Shown piece after piece: positions 40,321 to 48,869 of a stretch of 64,000 nt of DNA. Made by a program: the position numbers and the translations under genes. A model generated the notes under the pieces. It was not told the origin of the DNA, ran no database searches, and saw only the letters and a program-made list of their open reading frames with translations. This DNA is from Halomonas sp. HAL1. GTDB taxonomy: Bacteria > Pseudomonadota > Gammaproteobacteria > Pseudomonadales > Halomonadaceae. Numbering within the stretch: position 1 is the first letter of the stretch; the number at the start of each line of letters is the position of its first letter. The stretch lies in contig NZ_CP130610.1 of NCBI RefSeq assembly GCF_030544485.1, forward strand, positions 2,666,001 to 2,730,000, given 5' to 3'.

Positions 40321-42363
40321 GTGGAGACTGATCAAGTTACGTCTTCTCAAGAAGATAGCAAGCTCAATGGATTGTTGAGCAAATTTGATGACGCTGTGCG
40401 CCTGCTTACGCAGGCGCCCGCCTTCTCAAAGCCCGCCAAGCTGCCGCGAGTAATGGATACTGCGCGGCGAATATTACTTCAGGATGGCGGTTGTGAAGCA
40501 CTGGAATCCCGCGCGCAAGCGTTCGAGGAGGCTGGTGTGTTTTTAGGCTCCGACTGGGAAACTCCCCAATATCTGGTGCCGACCCTGACAACTTTTGCGC
40601 TGAAAAGCGCGGATGCCAACGTGGTCGTCATCGAAGCATTAAGCGAGCTTCGGCTTCTCGCCGTCGCTAAAGGCGACTTTATTCATCCCCTGATTTCCGC
40701 CGATCATGCGCACCATTACCTGACTCAGGTCATGGCCATTAATTTATGGCTGCTATTTTTACCGCCCAGTGAGGCGGAGCGGGAAACCCAGGGGCGCCTG
40801 GCGACCATTCCTCGCCAGCTTTTCCAGCACTTAGCGGATCGAATCGGCTACGAACATATCGTCGATCAACTGATTGATGAGATTTGGCGCATTTTAAAGC
40901 AGCGTCCCATCCAGGTTGACTCGATCAAACAGATGATCACCCAAATTGCCCTTTGCCAAGCCAACCCAGCAATTGATCTAGGAGCTAGTGGCCAAGGTGC
41001 CGACCGTTTGGTCAGCTCGCTTTACGGGCCCACTCAGGCCTGCCGGGAAGACCCTGGTGTCGATGTCTATCGTGATCGCTTAGAGCACATGGATCAAGCG
41101 GCGCTGCAGGCTGAATCCACGGGCTTTGCCAGAGCAATGCACGATACCGGTCTAGTTTCGCCCTATCACGCCGTGTTGCTACGCCACCTGCTTGAAGAGG
41201 GTGATCATTTACTCTCTGAAGCACTGGGCTTGTCGTCTACCGGGCGTGATTGCTTACTCTGCTACCGTGAGCTGGTTCAAGCGTTGATTCGTGGTGGGGT
41301 TTATCCTGCTACGTCGCAGGCGGTCTATGGCCTAGCGCTCATGCTCGAACGCGGCATTCTTTATCAGCCACCGGTGGCACCGGCCATGTGGCGTCAGCTT
41401 AATCTACCGCTCTCAGAGTGGGCCCAGTCACGACTCACTATCGCCTATGGCGACACTGTTTCGCCCCGTGCACGGCTGATTGAAGGCGTGCTATGCATGC
41501 TGGGTCTACCGTTAGGCGTTGGACAGGGTAATAACCCTACCTGCCAATCGGCACGCGCCCTTTCCATGTGGGCCTACAATGATCCGGACTATCTGCTGCA
41601 GATGGTGGCGTGGGCAGCGCGCGATGACGAACTCATTATGCATTTCGAGGGCCAGGCCATCTCATCGATGGAGAGCCTTTCTGGCGTTGCGACTGAATTG
41701 CCAATGGATTTAGATCCCGTGTCGCTGATTGTGGTGCCACACCTTGATCGCATTTATGCCGAAATGGGCCGACGTTGCATTGGTCGTGAGGGTGACCCTC
41801 ACCGCTGGGTGAATCCTGAATTTCATGGCTGGTGGTCAGGACGCGGTTTCCGCATCAATGTCGATGTGGCCACCGGGCAGCTAAGCGATGTGGATGATTT
41901 TGTACGCCACTTCTATGCCAGCTATCACCCCTACTACAATGGCAACCAACCGCTGATTCATCCCCAGCCAGCGGGCATTGCGGTCACCGATAGCGCAGCA
42001 CGCTTTATTGGCTGGCACGCGATCACCATTTTGCGGGCCTCCCTCGACCCATCTGACGTTATGCGGGTTTATTTTTATAATCCCAACAACGATAGCGGCC
42101 AGGATTGGGGCGACGGCGTCATTGTCAGCACCTCGGGTAACGGTGAACGCTTTGGTGAAGCATCGCTGCCTTTCGAACGCTTTGCATCGCGGCTGTATAT
42201 TTATCATTACGACCCACTCGAGCGTGGTGAAGTAGTGTCTGTCACCGATGAAGAGTTGGAAAATGTGAAATATTACCTCCACCGTAGCTGGGGGGCATCG
42301 CGTTTACCGCCTGTCGAACTGCAGGCTGATCAAGGCCCTAACGCCCCACCGGATGCAGAATAA
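40321..42363 (+). CDS. Large unknown protein with papain-like C-terminal domain
   Basis: A 680-residue soluble protein that I do not recognise as a named family. Residues about 1-390 look all-helical, with a His cluster (ISADHAHHYLTQ) near 125. The last 290 residues contain a Cys-protease-like order. Cys408 is in GNNPTCQSARAL at the head of a helix, His566 in GWHAITI, and Asn587 in YFYNPNN, followed by GQDWGDG. This parallels the Cys/His/Asn and WG motifs of papain-fold enzymes. Papain-fold proteins may be hydrolases or transpeptidases, so cleavage or transfer of an amide is inferred. No signal peptide or membrane helix is seen. It starts at GTG 40321 after AAGGAG, 30 bases past the ATP-grasp ligase. 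Confidence 0.7.
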   Translation: METDQVTSSQEDSKLNGLLSKFDDAVRLLTQAPAFSKPAKLPRVMDTARRILLQDGGCEALESRAQAFEEAGVFLGSDWETPQYLVPTLTTFALKSADANVVVIEALSELRLLAVAKGDFIHPLISADHAHHYLTQVMAINLWLLFLPPSEAERETQGRLATIPRQLFQHLADRIGYEHIVDQLIDEIWRILKQRPIQVDSIKQMITQIALCQANPAIDLGASGQGADRLVSSLYGPTQACREDPGVDVYRDRLEHMDQAALQAESTGFARAMHDTGLVSPYHAVLLRHLLEEGDHLLSEALGLSSTGRDCLLCYRELVQALIRGGVYPATSQAVYGLALMLERGILYQPPVAPAMWRQLNLPLSEWAQSRLTIAYGDTVSPRARLIEGVLCMLGLPLGVGQGNNPTCQSARALSMWAYNDPDYLLQMVAWAARDDELIMHFEGQAISSMESLSGVATELPMDLDPVSLIVVPHLDRIYAEMGRRCIGREGDPHRWVNPEFHGWWSGRGFRINVDVATGQLSDVDDFVRHFYASYHPYYNGNQPLIHPQPAGIAVTDSAARFIGWHAITILRASLDPSDVMRVYFYNPNNDSGQDWGDGVIVSTSGNGERFGEASLPFERFASRLYIYHYDPLERGEVVSVTDEELENVKYYLHRSWGASRLPPVELQADQGPNAPPDAE

Positions 42364-42393
42364 GCCGCCCTATTAACGACACTCTTAATCATT

Positions 42394-43152
42394 ATGATGC
42401 GACTCGATCAACTATTGGTCAGCCAAGGGCTGGCCAATTCGCGTACCCGCGCCCAGCGGCTTATTCGACATGGGCGGGTTCGTCTTGCCAGTAACGGTAA
42501 GCCGTTAACTAAGGCGTCAGAAAAGTGGCCCGAAGATACTCGCTTTGAAGTGGAGGACGACCCTGAAGAGCGCTATGTCTCCCGCGCAGGTTTGAAACTG
42601 GAAGCGGTGCTGACAACGCTACAAATGCATTTCAATGAAGCGGTGGTACTCGATATAGGCCAATCGACCGGTGGCTTCACCGACTGCGCGCTGCGCTTTG
42701 GCGCGCGCCATGTCGTTGGTATAGAGGTTGGCCATGGGCAGCTGGCCCCCGAGCTACGTGGCGACCCACGCGTGACGTGCCTGGAGGGATTGAATGCGCG
42801 TTACATGAGTAGCGATGAAGCACTAAAAAGCGTGCTTGCCGCTCAACCCATCGATAGCGCCATTATGGATGTGTCATTTATCTCGCAAACGCTGATTCTG
42901 CCTGAAATTGTCGCTCTGCTGCCACAGGAAGGACAATTGATCTCCCTGGTTAAACCTCAGTTTGAGCTGAACGCAGAAGCTCTCAATAAACGCGGCGTGG
43001 TGCGTGACGCTAGGCGTTATAACGACGTTGAAACCAATATTCGCAGCACTTGTGACGCCTGCGGATTTACCATTCACCACTGGCAGGAGAGCCCGATTAC
43101 CGGCAGCGATGGCAATCGGGAGTTTCTACTGCACGCCGTAAAAGGGGCTTAA
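42394..43152 (+). CDS. tlyA: TlyA-family rRNA 2'-O-methyltransferase
   Basis: A 252-residue protein with an N-terminal S4 RNA-binding domain (MRLDQLLVSQGLANSRTRAQ) and an FtsJ-type Rossmann methyltransferase domain with the SAM motif VLDIGQSTGGFTDC. The methyltransferase Lys is in LVKPQFEL. TlyA proteins 2'-O-methylate cytidines of 16S and/or 23S rRNA and are often mislabelled hemolysin A. Two ATG codons stand in tandem at 42394. It follows the papain-like gene by 30 bases, which may mean one transcript. Confidence 0.92.
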   Translation: MMRLDQLLVSQGLANSRTRAQRLIRHGRVRLASNGKPLTKASEKWPEDTRFEVEDDPEERYVSRAGLKLEAVLTTLQMHFNEAVVLDIGQSTGGFTDCALRFGARHVVGIEVGHGQLAPELRGDPRVTCLEGLNARYMSSDEALKSVLAAQPIDSAIMDVSFISQTLILPEIVALLPQEGQLISLVKPQFELNAEALNKRGVVRDARRYNDVETNIRSTCDACGFTIHHWQESPITGSDGNREFLLHAVKGA

Positions 43153-43161
43153 TAAAAAGCA

Positions 43162-46100
43162 TCAAGTCGACGAAGGAGGTGTGAGCTGATTTGCGGACTG
43201 CACTTTTATCGCCTCGCCCTTATCGGGATGTAGCCATACGTCCATCTGCTCAAAGGCCACGCGTACACCCGCCTCACGAAACAGTGCATCAACCCGACAG
43301 TTAATTTCATCGGCAGCAAACAGCCTGTCGAGCAGGTCATTGACGAAAATACGTAGCTCGAAATTGAGGCTGTGTTGTCCGTAACTCAAACAAAAAACCT
43401 GAGGTTCAGGGTCTGCCAGCACGCGAGGATTTTCATCTGCGGCTTTGCGCAGCAGTTGATGCACCTTCGGCATGTCCGACCCATGAGCCACGCCGTAAGT
43501 CAGCACGACACGGGTGATATTATCCGACAGTGACCAGTTGATGAGTTGGTCGGTTACAAAGGTTTTATTGGGGATAATAATTTCTTTACGATCAAAATCA
43601 GTGACGGTGGTCGCCCGGATGCGGATACGGCTGACAGTACCGTGCAAATTACCAATCGTGATCGTGTCGCCAATACGAATTGGCCGCTCAAACAGAATGA
43701 TCAAACCGGATATAAAGTTGGCAAAAATTTCCTGTAAACCAAACCCTAACCCCACACTCAGGGCGGCCACCAGCCACTGCAGCTTGTCCCAGGAGACGCC
43801 AAGGGTCGATAACCCCATCACAATCCCCGTGCCCACAATGGTGTAGGAGAGCAGCGAGCTAATGGCATAGGCGCTGCCCTGTTTCAAGGACATCCGAGAT
43901 AACACCATCACTTCTAACAAGCCGGGTAAGTTGCCCGCCATGATAAATGTAATGGCGACAATCAGTAGGGCAGCAAAGATGTCCGATATCGATAACGCGT
44001 TATCAACCAGATCTCCCTCTTGCGCCTCCCACAGTGATACGTTGTCCAGATAGCCAAGCACCGAAAGCAAGTCTGCCCAGACCAAATAAAGCAGGGCACT
44101 AAAGCCAATCAACACAATCAGCTTGGAAAGCCGCAGCGACTGGCTATTGATTTGCGCCATATCAAGCGGTGGCTCTTCGACAACTTCTAACCCACCTTCT
44201 GCACCTTCTTGCACCTGAGCGCGACGGCGCGCCAGCGCACGGCGATAGGCGAGCCGACGAGCAGCTACTGCCAAGCTGCGCACCAACGTGGCTTCCACAA
44301 CCACCCACAGCCCCAGCAGGTAAAGCGTAATGGCGAACCTGCCTACTAGGCGCAACGCAGTATATTCATAGCCCCAGGCGACTAATCCCAGCAGCATCAG
44401 CGGCACCGACGCCATCGCCAGCCCCAACAGCAAACGAAACAGACGCACGCCAAAAATGGGGATATGCGCCAGTATCAATTGCGCCAGCCACCAGCTCATG
44501 GCTATCAAACCAAGCGACAGTAATGCTAGCGCAACGGGACGCAGTGCTAACGGAGTCTCCATCTCACCCGACATCGCGGCAATGGCAATGACGGGCACCA
44601 AAGCGACCCCTAATCCGCCTAACAGTTGGCGTAACCGAGCAGTGTATTGAGGTGACCAGGTAAAATGACGCTCAGCCACCCCATCAGCAACCAATAGTCG
44701 GCGCCCCCATGCCACTACGCCCCAACTCAGGGCTAACTGAAGCAGTGCCGGAGCAACGCTAGTTGCCAACGGCCCCGCCGCGCCTAATAACCCGCCCCCA
44801 ATACCCGCTAACGCTAAGGGTCCAGGCAGCGCCAGCAATGCATTTAGCAGCACTGCTTTCGGCGTGTGCAGCTGGGTGTCGCTTTTCAAGCGTCCGATTT
44901 GTGAATGCAGGTTCGCCAAGCGCGTCTTAATTTGGCGACGTAACCCCATCAGCACGAGTCCCACCAACACAAGCGGTGCCCCGTTAAGCACTTGCCAAGA
45001 GAGTCCTTGCCAACGGGTGGGCAGAATGGCGCGCCACTCTCCCTCTTGCCACTCTAGGCGTAAATTATTCGGCAACTGGCGCAGCCAGTTAACGTCCAGC
45101 GGGCGGCTGTTGGCGACCCAAAATAGCTGTTCATCAATGGTTTCACGCAGCTCACTGGTGGTCGTTAATACCTGCTGCTGGTTCAGTTGTAGCTCGATCG
45201 CTGCACTCAACAAGCTACCATAGGACTGCTCCAATTGTTCGACCAGCTCCCGCCGGGACTGATAGAGCCGTGAGAGTGAATCCACCAGTTCTGGCGTCGC
45301 TTCTATGCCCGCTTCGACTAGCTGCTCAGTAGCAAACTGCTCGCTTTGGCGTAACTGGTCACGCTGACGGACTAAATCAAATTGCTTCAAACGCAGATCG
45401 GCAATTTCATCCTGCAAATCGCGCCGTGCGATTAATGGCGGGAGGGATTGGCGCTGCTCACGCAGAATACGCGACAGCAGTTGGCTTCCGCGTATGGCAT
45501 TAATTTGCTCATTCAGGCTGCGCTGTAGTTGGCGGACATGCTCCAACTGGCGCTGGGCTTCAATATTCTCACGCACGATACTGTTAGCGCGGTCGGTGGC
45601 CCGTAGCAGTTCAAGGCTTAATGTTTGGTTGGCTTGTTGGGCTTGCACCACCACTGGGTGGCCAGCGGCAATTAAGGGGTTATCCCGGGCGGCATCAGCA
45701 ATCGCTTGCTCTGAGGCCAAACGCCGCTGTTGGTCTATCACCCCTTGCAGCATACTGAGCTGCTGTTCTTGATAATCAATTTGCAACATAAGAACATCAC
45801 GGCGCTCCTGCGCCAATTCGCGCAACCGGCTATTCGCGCTGAGTTCACGCTGGTAAAAGCTTACTTCGCGGTCAGCAAGTGCGCGCTCAAGGCTCAGCTG
45901 TATAAGCCGTGCATCATTCAATGCCGAAAGTTGCCGATCTGCTAGCAAAGCCTCGCGCTCAGCGTGTTGTCGGCGTAAACTCTCCGCGCGCTGAAGGGAT
46001 TCAGCGATAGATTGTTGGGCACGCTCAGGGAGTGTTTGGGCAGCCAGTAGTTGGGAGTTCACTTCCGCTAGCTGGCTTTGCAGCTGCTGAAGTTCGACCA

Positions 46101-46506
46101 CCGCTTCAGTTTGCAGGGTTTCCAGCTCGTCAAGGGGCCGGTCACTCAAACCAGCCACGGACAGTTGCTGTGACGCTTCTTCGGCTTCGCTCAACTCACG
46201 CTGCAAACGAGTTAGTAATTCTGGGGCTTGCTCTACGCGCGTATCTAACGCGGCCAGGCGCTCATCGACAGAGGCTAGCCGTTCATAGGCATCAAGAGCG
46301 GCCTCCAAGGCCTCTTTATCGCTGGTTTGTTGGGCGGTCAATGCGCCCTCAAGCGCTTCCAACTGAGCAAGCCTTGATGCCAGCTCAGCCTGCTCAGGCA
46401 CGCGTTCGAGCATGCTGGCCTGGAATGTGGCCTGGGCCGCGGCACTGCTCACAATAAGCAGCAAGAATAAACACGTTACGATCCACTTACAGGTGCATCT
46501 CACCAC
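43162..46506 (-). CDS. mscK: MscK/KefA-type mechanosensitive channel
   Basis: A 1114-residue channel of the MscS superfamily, near the 1120 residues of E. coli MscK. It has a signal peptide, a long periplasmic coiled-coil domain to about residue 480, then some eleven membrane segments from about 500. The MscS pore helix and beta domain sit near 910-1000 (LSVGLGFGLQEIFANFISGLIILFERP, in two blocks, then GTVSRIRIRATTV). It opens under membrane tension to release solutes after osmotic downshock, which suits a halophile. Translation starts at one of two adjacent GTG codons. It is divergent from pldA. Confidence 0.9.
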   Translation of the reverse strand: MVRCTCKWIVTCLFLLLIVSSAAAQATFQASMLERVPEQAELASRLAQLEALEGALTAQQTSDKEALEAALDAYERLASVDERLAALDTRVEQAPELLTRLQRELSEAEEASQQLSVAGLSDRPLDELETLQTEAVVELQQLQSQLAEVNSQLLAAQTLPERAQQSIAESLQRAESLRRQHAEREALLADRQLSALNDARLIQLSLERALADREVSFYQRELSANSRLRELAQERRDVLMLQIDYQEQQLSMLQGVIDQQRRLASEQAIADAARDNPLIAAGHPVVVQAQQANQTLSLELLRATDRANSIVRENIEAQRQLEHVRQLQRSLNEQINAIRGSQLLSRILREQRQSLPPLIARRDLQDEIADLRLKQFDLVRQRDQLRQSEQFATEQLVEAGIEATPELVDSLSRLYQSRRELVEQLEQSYGSLLSAAIELQLNQQQVLTTTSELRETIDEQLFWVANSRPLDVNWLRQLPNNLRLEWQEGEWRAILPTRWQGLSWQVLNGAPLVLVGLVLMGLRRQIKTRLANLHSQIGRLKSDTQLHTPKAVLLNALLALPGPLALAGIGGGLLGAAGPLATSVAPALLQLALSWGVVAWGRRLLVADGVAERHFTWSPQYTARLRQLLGGLGVALVPVIAIAAMSGEMETPLALRPVALALLSLGLIAMSWWLAQLILAHIPIFGVRLFRLLLGLAMASVPLMLLGLVAWGYEYTALRLVGRFAITLYLLGLWVVVEATLVRSLAVAARRLAYRRALARRRAQVQEGAEGGLEVVEEPPLDMAQINSQSLRLSKLIVLIGFSALLYLVWADLLSVLGYLDNVSLWEAQEGDLVDNALSISDIFAALLIVAITFIMAGNLPGLLEVMVLSRMSLKQGSAYAISSLLSYTIVGTGIVMGLSTLGVSWDKLQWLVAALSVGLGFGLQEIFANFISGLIILFERPIRIGDTITIGNLHGTVSRIRIRATTVTDFDRKEIIIPNKTFVTDQLINWSLSDNITRVVLTYGVAHGSDMPKVHQLLRKAADENPRVLADPEPQVFCLSYGQHSLNFELRIFVNDLLDRLFAADEINCRVDALFREAGVRVAFEQMDVWLHPDKGEAIKVQSANQLTPPSST

Positions 46507-46670
46507 GTTACTTATGCCTCGTTGACATCGAAAGCTCCGCAGACACGGATAATAGGCGTATTGTCAGACGTTCTGATAGCCAGCGCAATCAGAGGTGTTG
46601 ACTTCCGCAGGCGGCGTGATAGAAACAACCATGGCATTTGCCTATTCATTCATTTTGCGAGCCACCTTAG

Positions 46671-47702
46671 ATGGTTATCCGAAAACTACCGATCACGAAA
46701 TTATTGGTTCTGCTGGGTCTTGCTACGTTGAGTGCAAGCTCCTTCGCTGAGTCCCAACAAGAGATTGAGGCGCGTATCCGTGCCCTCAACGCTGAGCTAT
46801 ATGATCTGCATCAACAGTTGCAGCAGGTAGAAAAAACCGAAGACGCCGCCCAAGGCTTACCATTTGAGCAGTTGCCTGAAGAAGCTGCCAGAGAAGACTT
46901 GAGCGAGCGCCGTGAACTTGAGCAGGAATCAAGCCGAAACCCGTTTTCAATCACAACGCACCGCACCAATTATCTGTTTCCGGTTAGCTATAATGCGAAC
47001 CAGAACCGCGAAAGCTTTCGCAATATCTCAGACGACAGCGAAATAGATAGCGTAGAGCTTAAGTTCCAGTTTAGCGCCAAGGTAAATCTGGCTGAGCAGG
47101 TGTTTGGCAACTACGGTGACGTCTTTTTTGGCTACACCCAGCGCAGCTGGTGGCAGGCCTACAATACCGACGCTTCATCGCCTTTCAGGGAAACCAACTA
47201 CGAACCTGAAATATTCATCGATTTTGACAATGCTTGGGAGGCGCTTGGCTGGGTGAACACCCGCAACCGAATCGCCCTTAATCACCAGTCTAATGGTCGC
47301 TCAGATCCTCTCTCCCGTAGTTGGAACCGGGTGTATCTTGAAAGTACTTTCCAGCGCGGTGACTGGGCGTTCACCCTGGCACCCCATTGGCGGATACCGG
47401 AATCCACAAAGGATGACGACAACCCAGATATCGAACGTTACATGGGGTACGGCGATATTCGCCTCGCCAAGCGCCTTAATAACAACCATGAAGTGAGTGG
47501 ACAGCTGCGTGGCAACCCAAGCGCTGGCAATATAGGCACACAGATAGATTACAGCTGGCCTGCTTTCAACAGCTTGCGAGCACATGTACAGTATTACTAT
47601 GGCTACGGCGAAAGCATGATCGATTACGATCACCGTGTGCATCGCTTAAGCCTGGGGTTCAGTTTAAATCCCTTATTTAGTGCCACAGGGCTGAACCGAT
47701 AG
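46671..47702 (+). CDS. pldA: PldA, outer-membrane phospholipase A1
   Basis: A 343-residue outer-membrane beta-barrel phospholipase that degrades phospholipids misplaced in the outer leaflet. The active site is clear: His205 and Ser207 in NHQSNG, and Asn219 in SRSWN, with the spacing of E. coli OMPLA. A signal peptide ends near residue 27 (SSFA-ES), followed by a short coiled-coil region (IRALNAELYDLHQQLQQ) that is an extra N-terminal piece before the barrel. The final strands end in an aromatic-rich stretch. The ribosome site is weak. Confidence 0.93.
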   Translation: MVIRKLPITKLLVLLGLATLSASSFAESQQEIEARIRALNAELYDLHQQLQQVEKTEDAAQGLPFEQLPEEAAREDLSERRELEQESSRNPFSITTHRTNYLFPVSYNANQNRESFRNISDDSEIDSVELKFQFSAKVNLAEQVFGNYGDVFFGYTQRSWWQAYNTDASSPFRETNYEPEIFIDFDNAWEALGWVNTRNRIALNHQSNGRSDPLSRSWNRVYLESTFQRGDWAFTLAPHWRIPESTKDDDNPDIERYMGYGDIRLAKRLNNNHEVSGQLRGNPSAGNIGTQIDYSWPAFNSLRAHVQYYYGYGESMIDYDHRVHRLSLGFSLNPLFSATGLNR

Positions 47703-47779
47703 GTGTAACTGCTTGTCTGTTGTCAGGTGGCTGCTATGCTTGTAGCAGCCCTCTCATTCATTCGTCAAAGGAAGACTTC

Positions 47780-48112
47780 ATGGCCAAACGTCAGCAAACT
47801 TATTCTACGCAAGCCGATCAACTTAAAGATGATCTGCGCCATTTGAGCGAAACCGTTGAAGAACTCGTCAACGCGACAGCTAAAGATGCCAGCGGAGAGA
47901 TGAACGATCTACGTACTCGCGCCGAGCGCCGATTAAAAGATACCCGTGCGCGCCTTGAAGCTCGCGGCGAACGCATCTATGACGACACGCGCGACTCACT
48001 GACACAGCAAGCTGATGCCTGTGACCGCTATGTTCATGAAAACCCCTGGACGAGCATTGGCATTGGTGCCGCAGCAGGTATGGTTGTGGGTATGCTGCTC
48101 GGTCGTCGCTAA
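47780..48112 (+). CDS. yqjD: YqjD/ElaB family (DUF883) ribosome-associated membrane protein
   Basis: A 110-residue protein: a charged helical region with heptad character (residues about 10-75), then a C-terminal glycine-zipper helix (GIGAAAGMVVGMLLGRR). E. coli YqjD is a C-tail-anchored inner-membrane protein that binds stationary-phase ribosomes. The ATG at 47780 has AAAGGAAG upstream. Its TAA overlaps the yqjE ATG by one base, indicating coupled translation. Confidence 0.85.
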   Translation: MAKRQQTYSTQADQLKDDLRHLSETVEELVNATAKDASGEMNDLRTRAERRLKDTRARLEARGERIYDDTRDSLTQQADACDRYVHENPWTSIGIGAAAGMVVGMLLGRR

Positions 48113-48516
48113 TGGCTTTGGGTCCAACCCAACGCGTCTTCTCTGCTGCCAAACGCTTACTAAAATCGCTGATCGCTAATAGCGAAACTCGCCTGCGTTT
48201 GGCGGTGTTTGAGTTGGAAGAAGAGCGTGCGCGGCTACTGGTTTTACTCCTTCTTGCAGGAGCGAGCTTACTGTTGCTCTTGCTGGGTATTGCCACACTG
48301 ACAGCGCTGGTTGTGGTTCTGTTCTGGGATAGCTATCGTTTAACCGCCATCGCCATAAGCGCTGGGGTGTTGATAGGTGCCAGTTTGTTACTAGCGTGGA
48401 TCGCTGTTCGCCAGTCGAAGCGCCATTCTCTTTTAAAAGAAACACTCAAACAGCTTGCCGCAGATCGAGCACTGCTTGAGGAGCCAAGTGATGAAACCAT
48501 CCGCAGACACCGCTAA
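48112..48516 (+). CDS. yqjE: YqjE-like phage-holin-family membrane protein
   Basis: A 134-residue inner-membrane protein with two hydrophobic helices (about residues 42-72 and 80-103) flanked by amphipathic ends, matching the YqjE/holin-X family. Despite the family name, no phage genes are nearby, and it is a chromosomal companion of yqjD. Function is unknown. Confidence 0.83.
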   Translation: MALGPTQRVFSAAKRLLKSLIANSETRLRLAVFELEEERARLLVLLLLAGASLLLLLLGIATLTALVVVLFWDSYRLTAIAISAGVLIGASLLLAWIAVRQSKRHSLLKETLKQLAADRALLEEPSDETIRRHR

Positions 48517-48802
48517 CCCCCCAACAAAGCCACTAAGCCGTGCTGAACGTAAAGCCCTGCTGCTGGCAGAATTGGAGCAGCAGCGCGTGGATATTCTGGT
48601 CGATAGCGAATACCTGCAGCAAGCCGCCTCGCCCCTGGATAAAAACTGGCAAAGTTTCAAGCTGCCGCTTTACGCCGTCGGCGGTTTTGCCGCATTCAGA
48701 CTAATGCGCCACCCAGGTGGAGCAATGGCGGCAGGCAGAAAAGTGCTTGCAGGCTATATGCTACTCAAGAAGCTTAAGTTATTAGCCAAAGTGGCTACTT
48801 AA
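48491..48802 (+). CDS. YqjK-like protein
   Basis: A 103-residue protein at the YqjK position of the yqjDEK cluster, with LSRAERKALLLAELEQQRVDI in its N-terminal half and a basic C-terminus with a weak hydrophobic stretch. It overlaps the end of yqjE by 26 bases in another frame. The ATG at 48491 with GAGGAG upstream is preferred over an earlier in-frame ATG at 48455. Function is unknown. Confidence 0.75.
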   Translation: MKPSADTANPPTKPLSRAERKALLLAELEQQRVDILVDSEYLQQAASPLDKNWQSFKLPLYAVGGFAAFRLMRHPGGAMAAGRKVLAGYMLLKKLKLLAKVAT

Positions 48803-48822
48803 GCCTGTTGCTAATACCCTGA

Positions 48823-48869
48823 GCGAGTGGCGTTGCCTAGCAAGACTGACCACAGGCTACGCCACTCGC
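48823..48869. terminator. Stem-loop spanning the yqjK/yhiN convergent junction
   Basis: GCGAGTGGCGT (48823-48833) and ACGCCACTCGC (48859-48869) are perfect 11-base inverted repeats around a 25-base loop. The structure covers the yhiN stop codon. It lacks a T tail, so a processed or Rho-assisted end is more likely than a simple terminator. Confidence 0.45.

Noticed and set aside
48112..48516. Holin-family annotation as evidence for a prophage
   Set aside because: It is the chromosomal yqjE gene inside the yqjDEK cluster, and no phage genes surround it.
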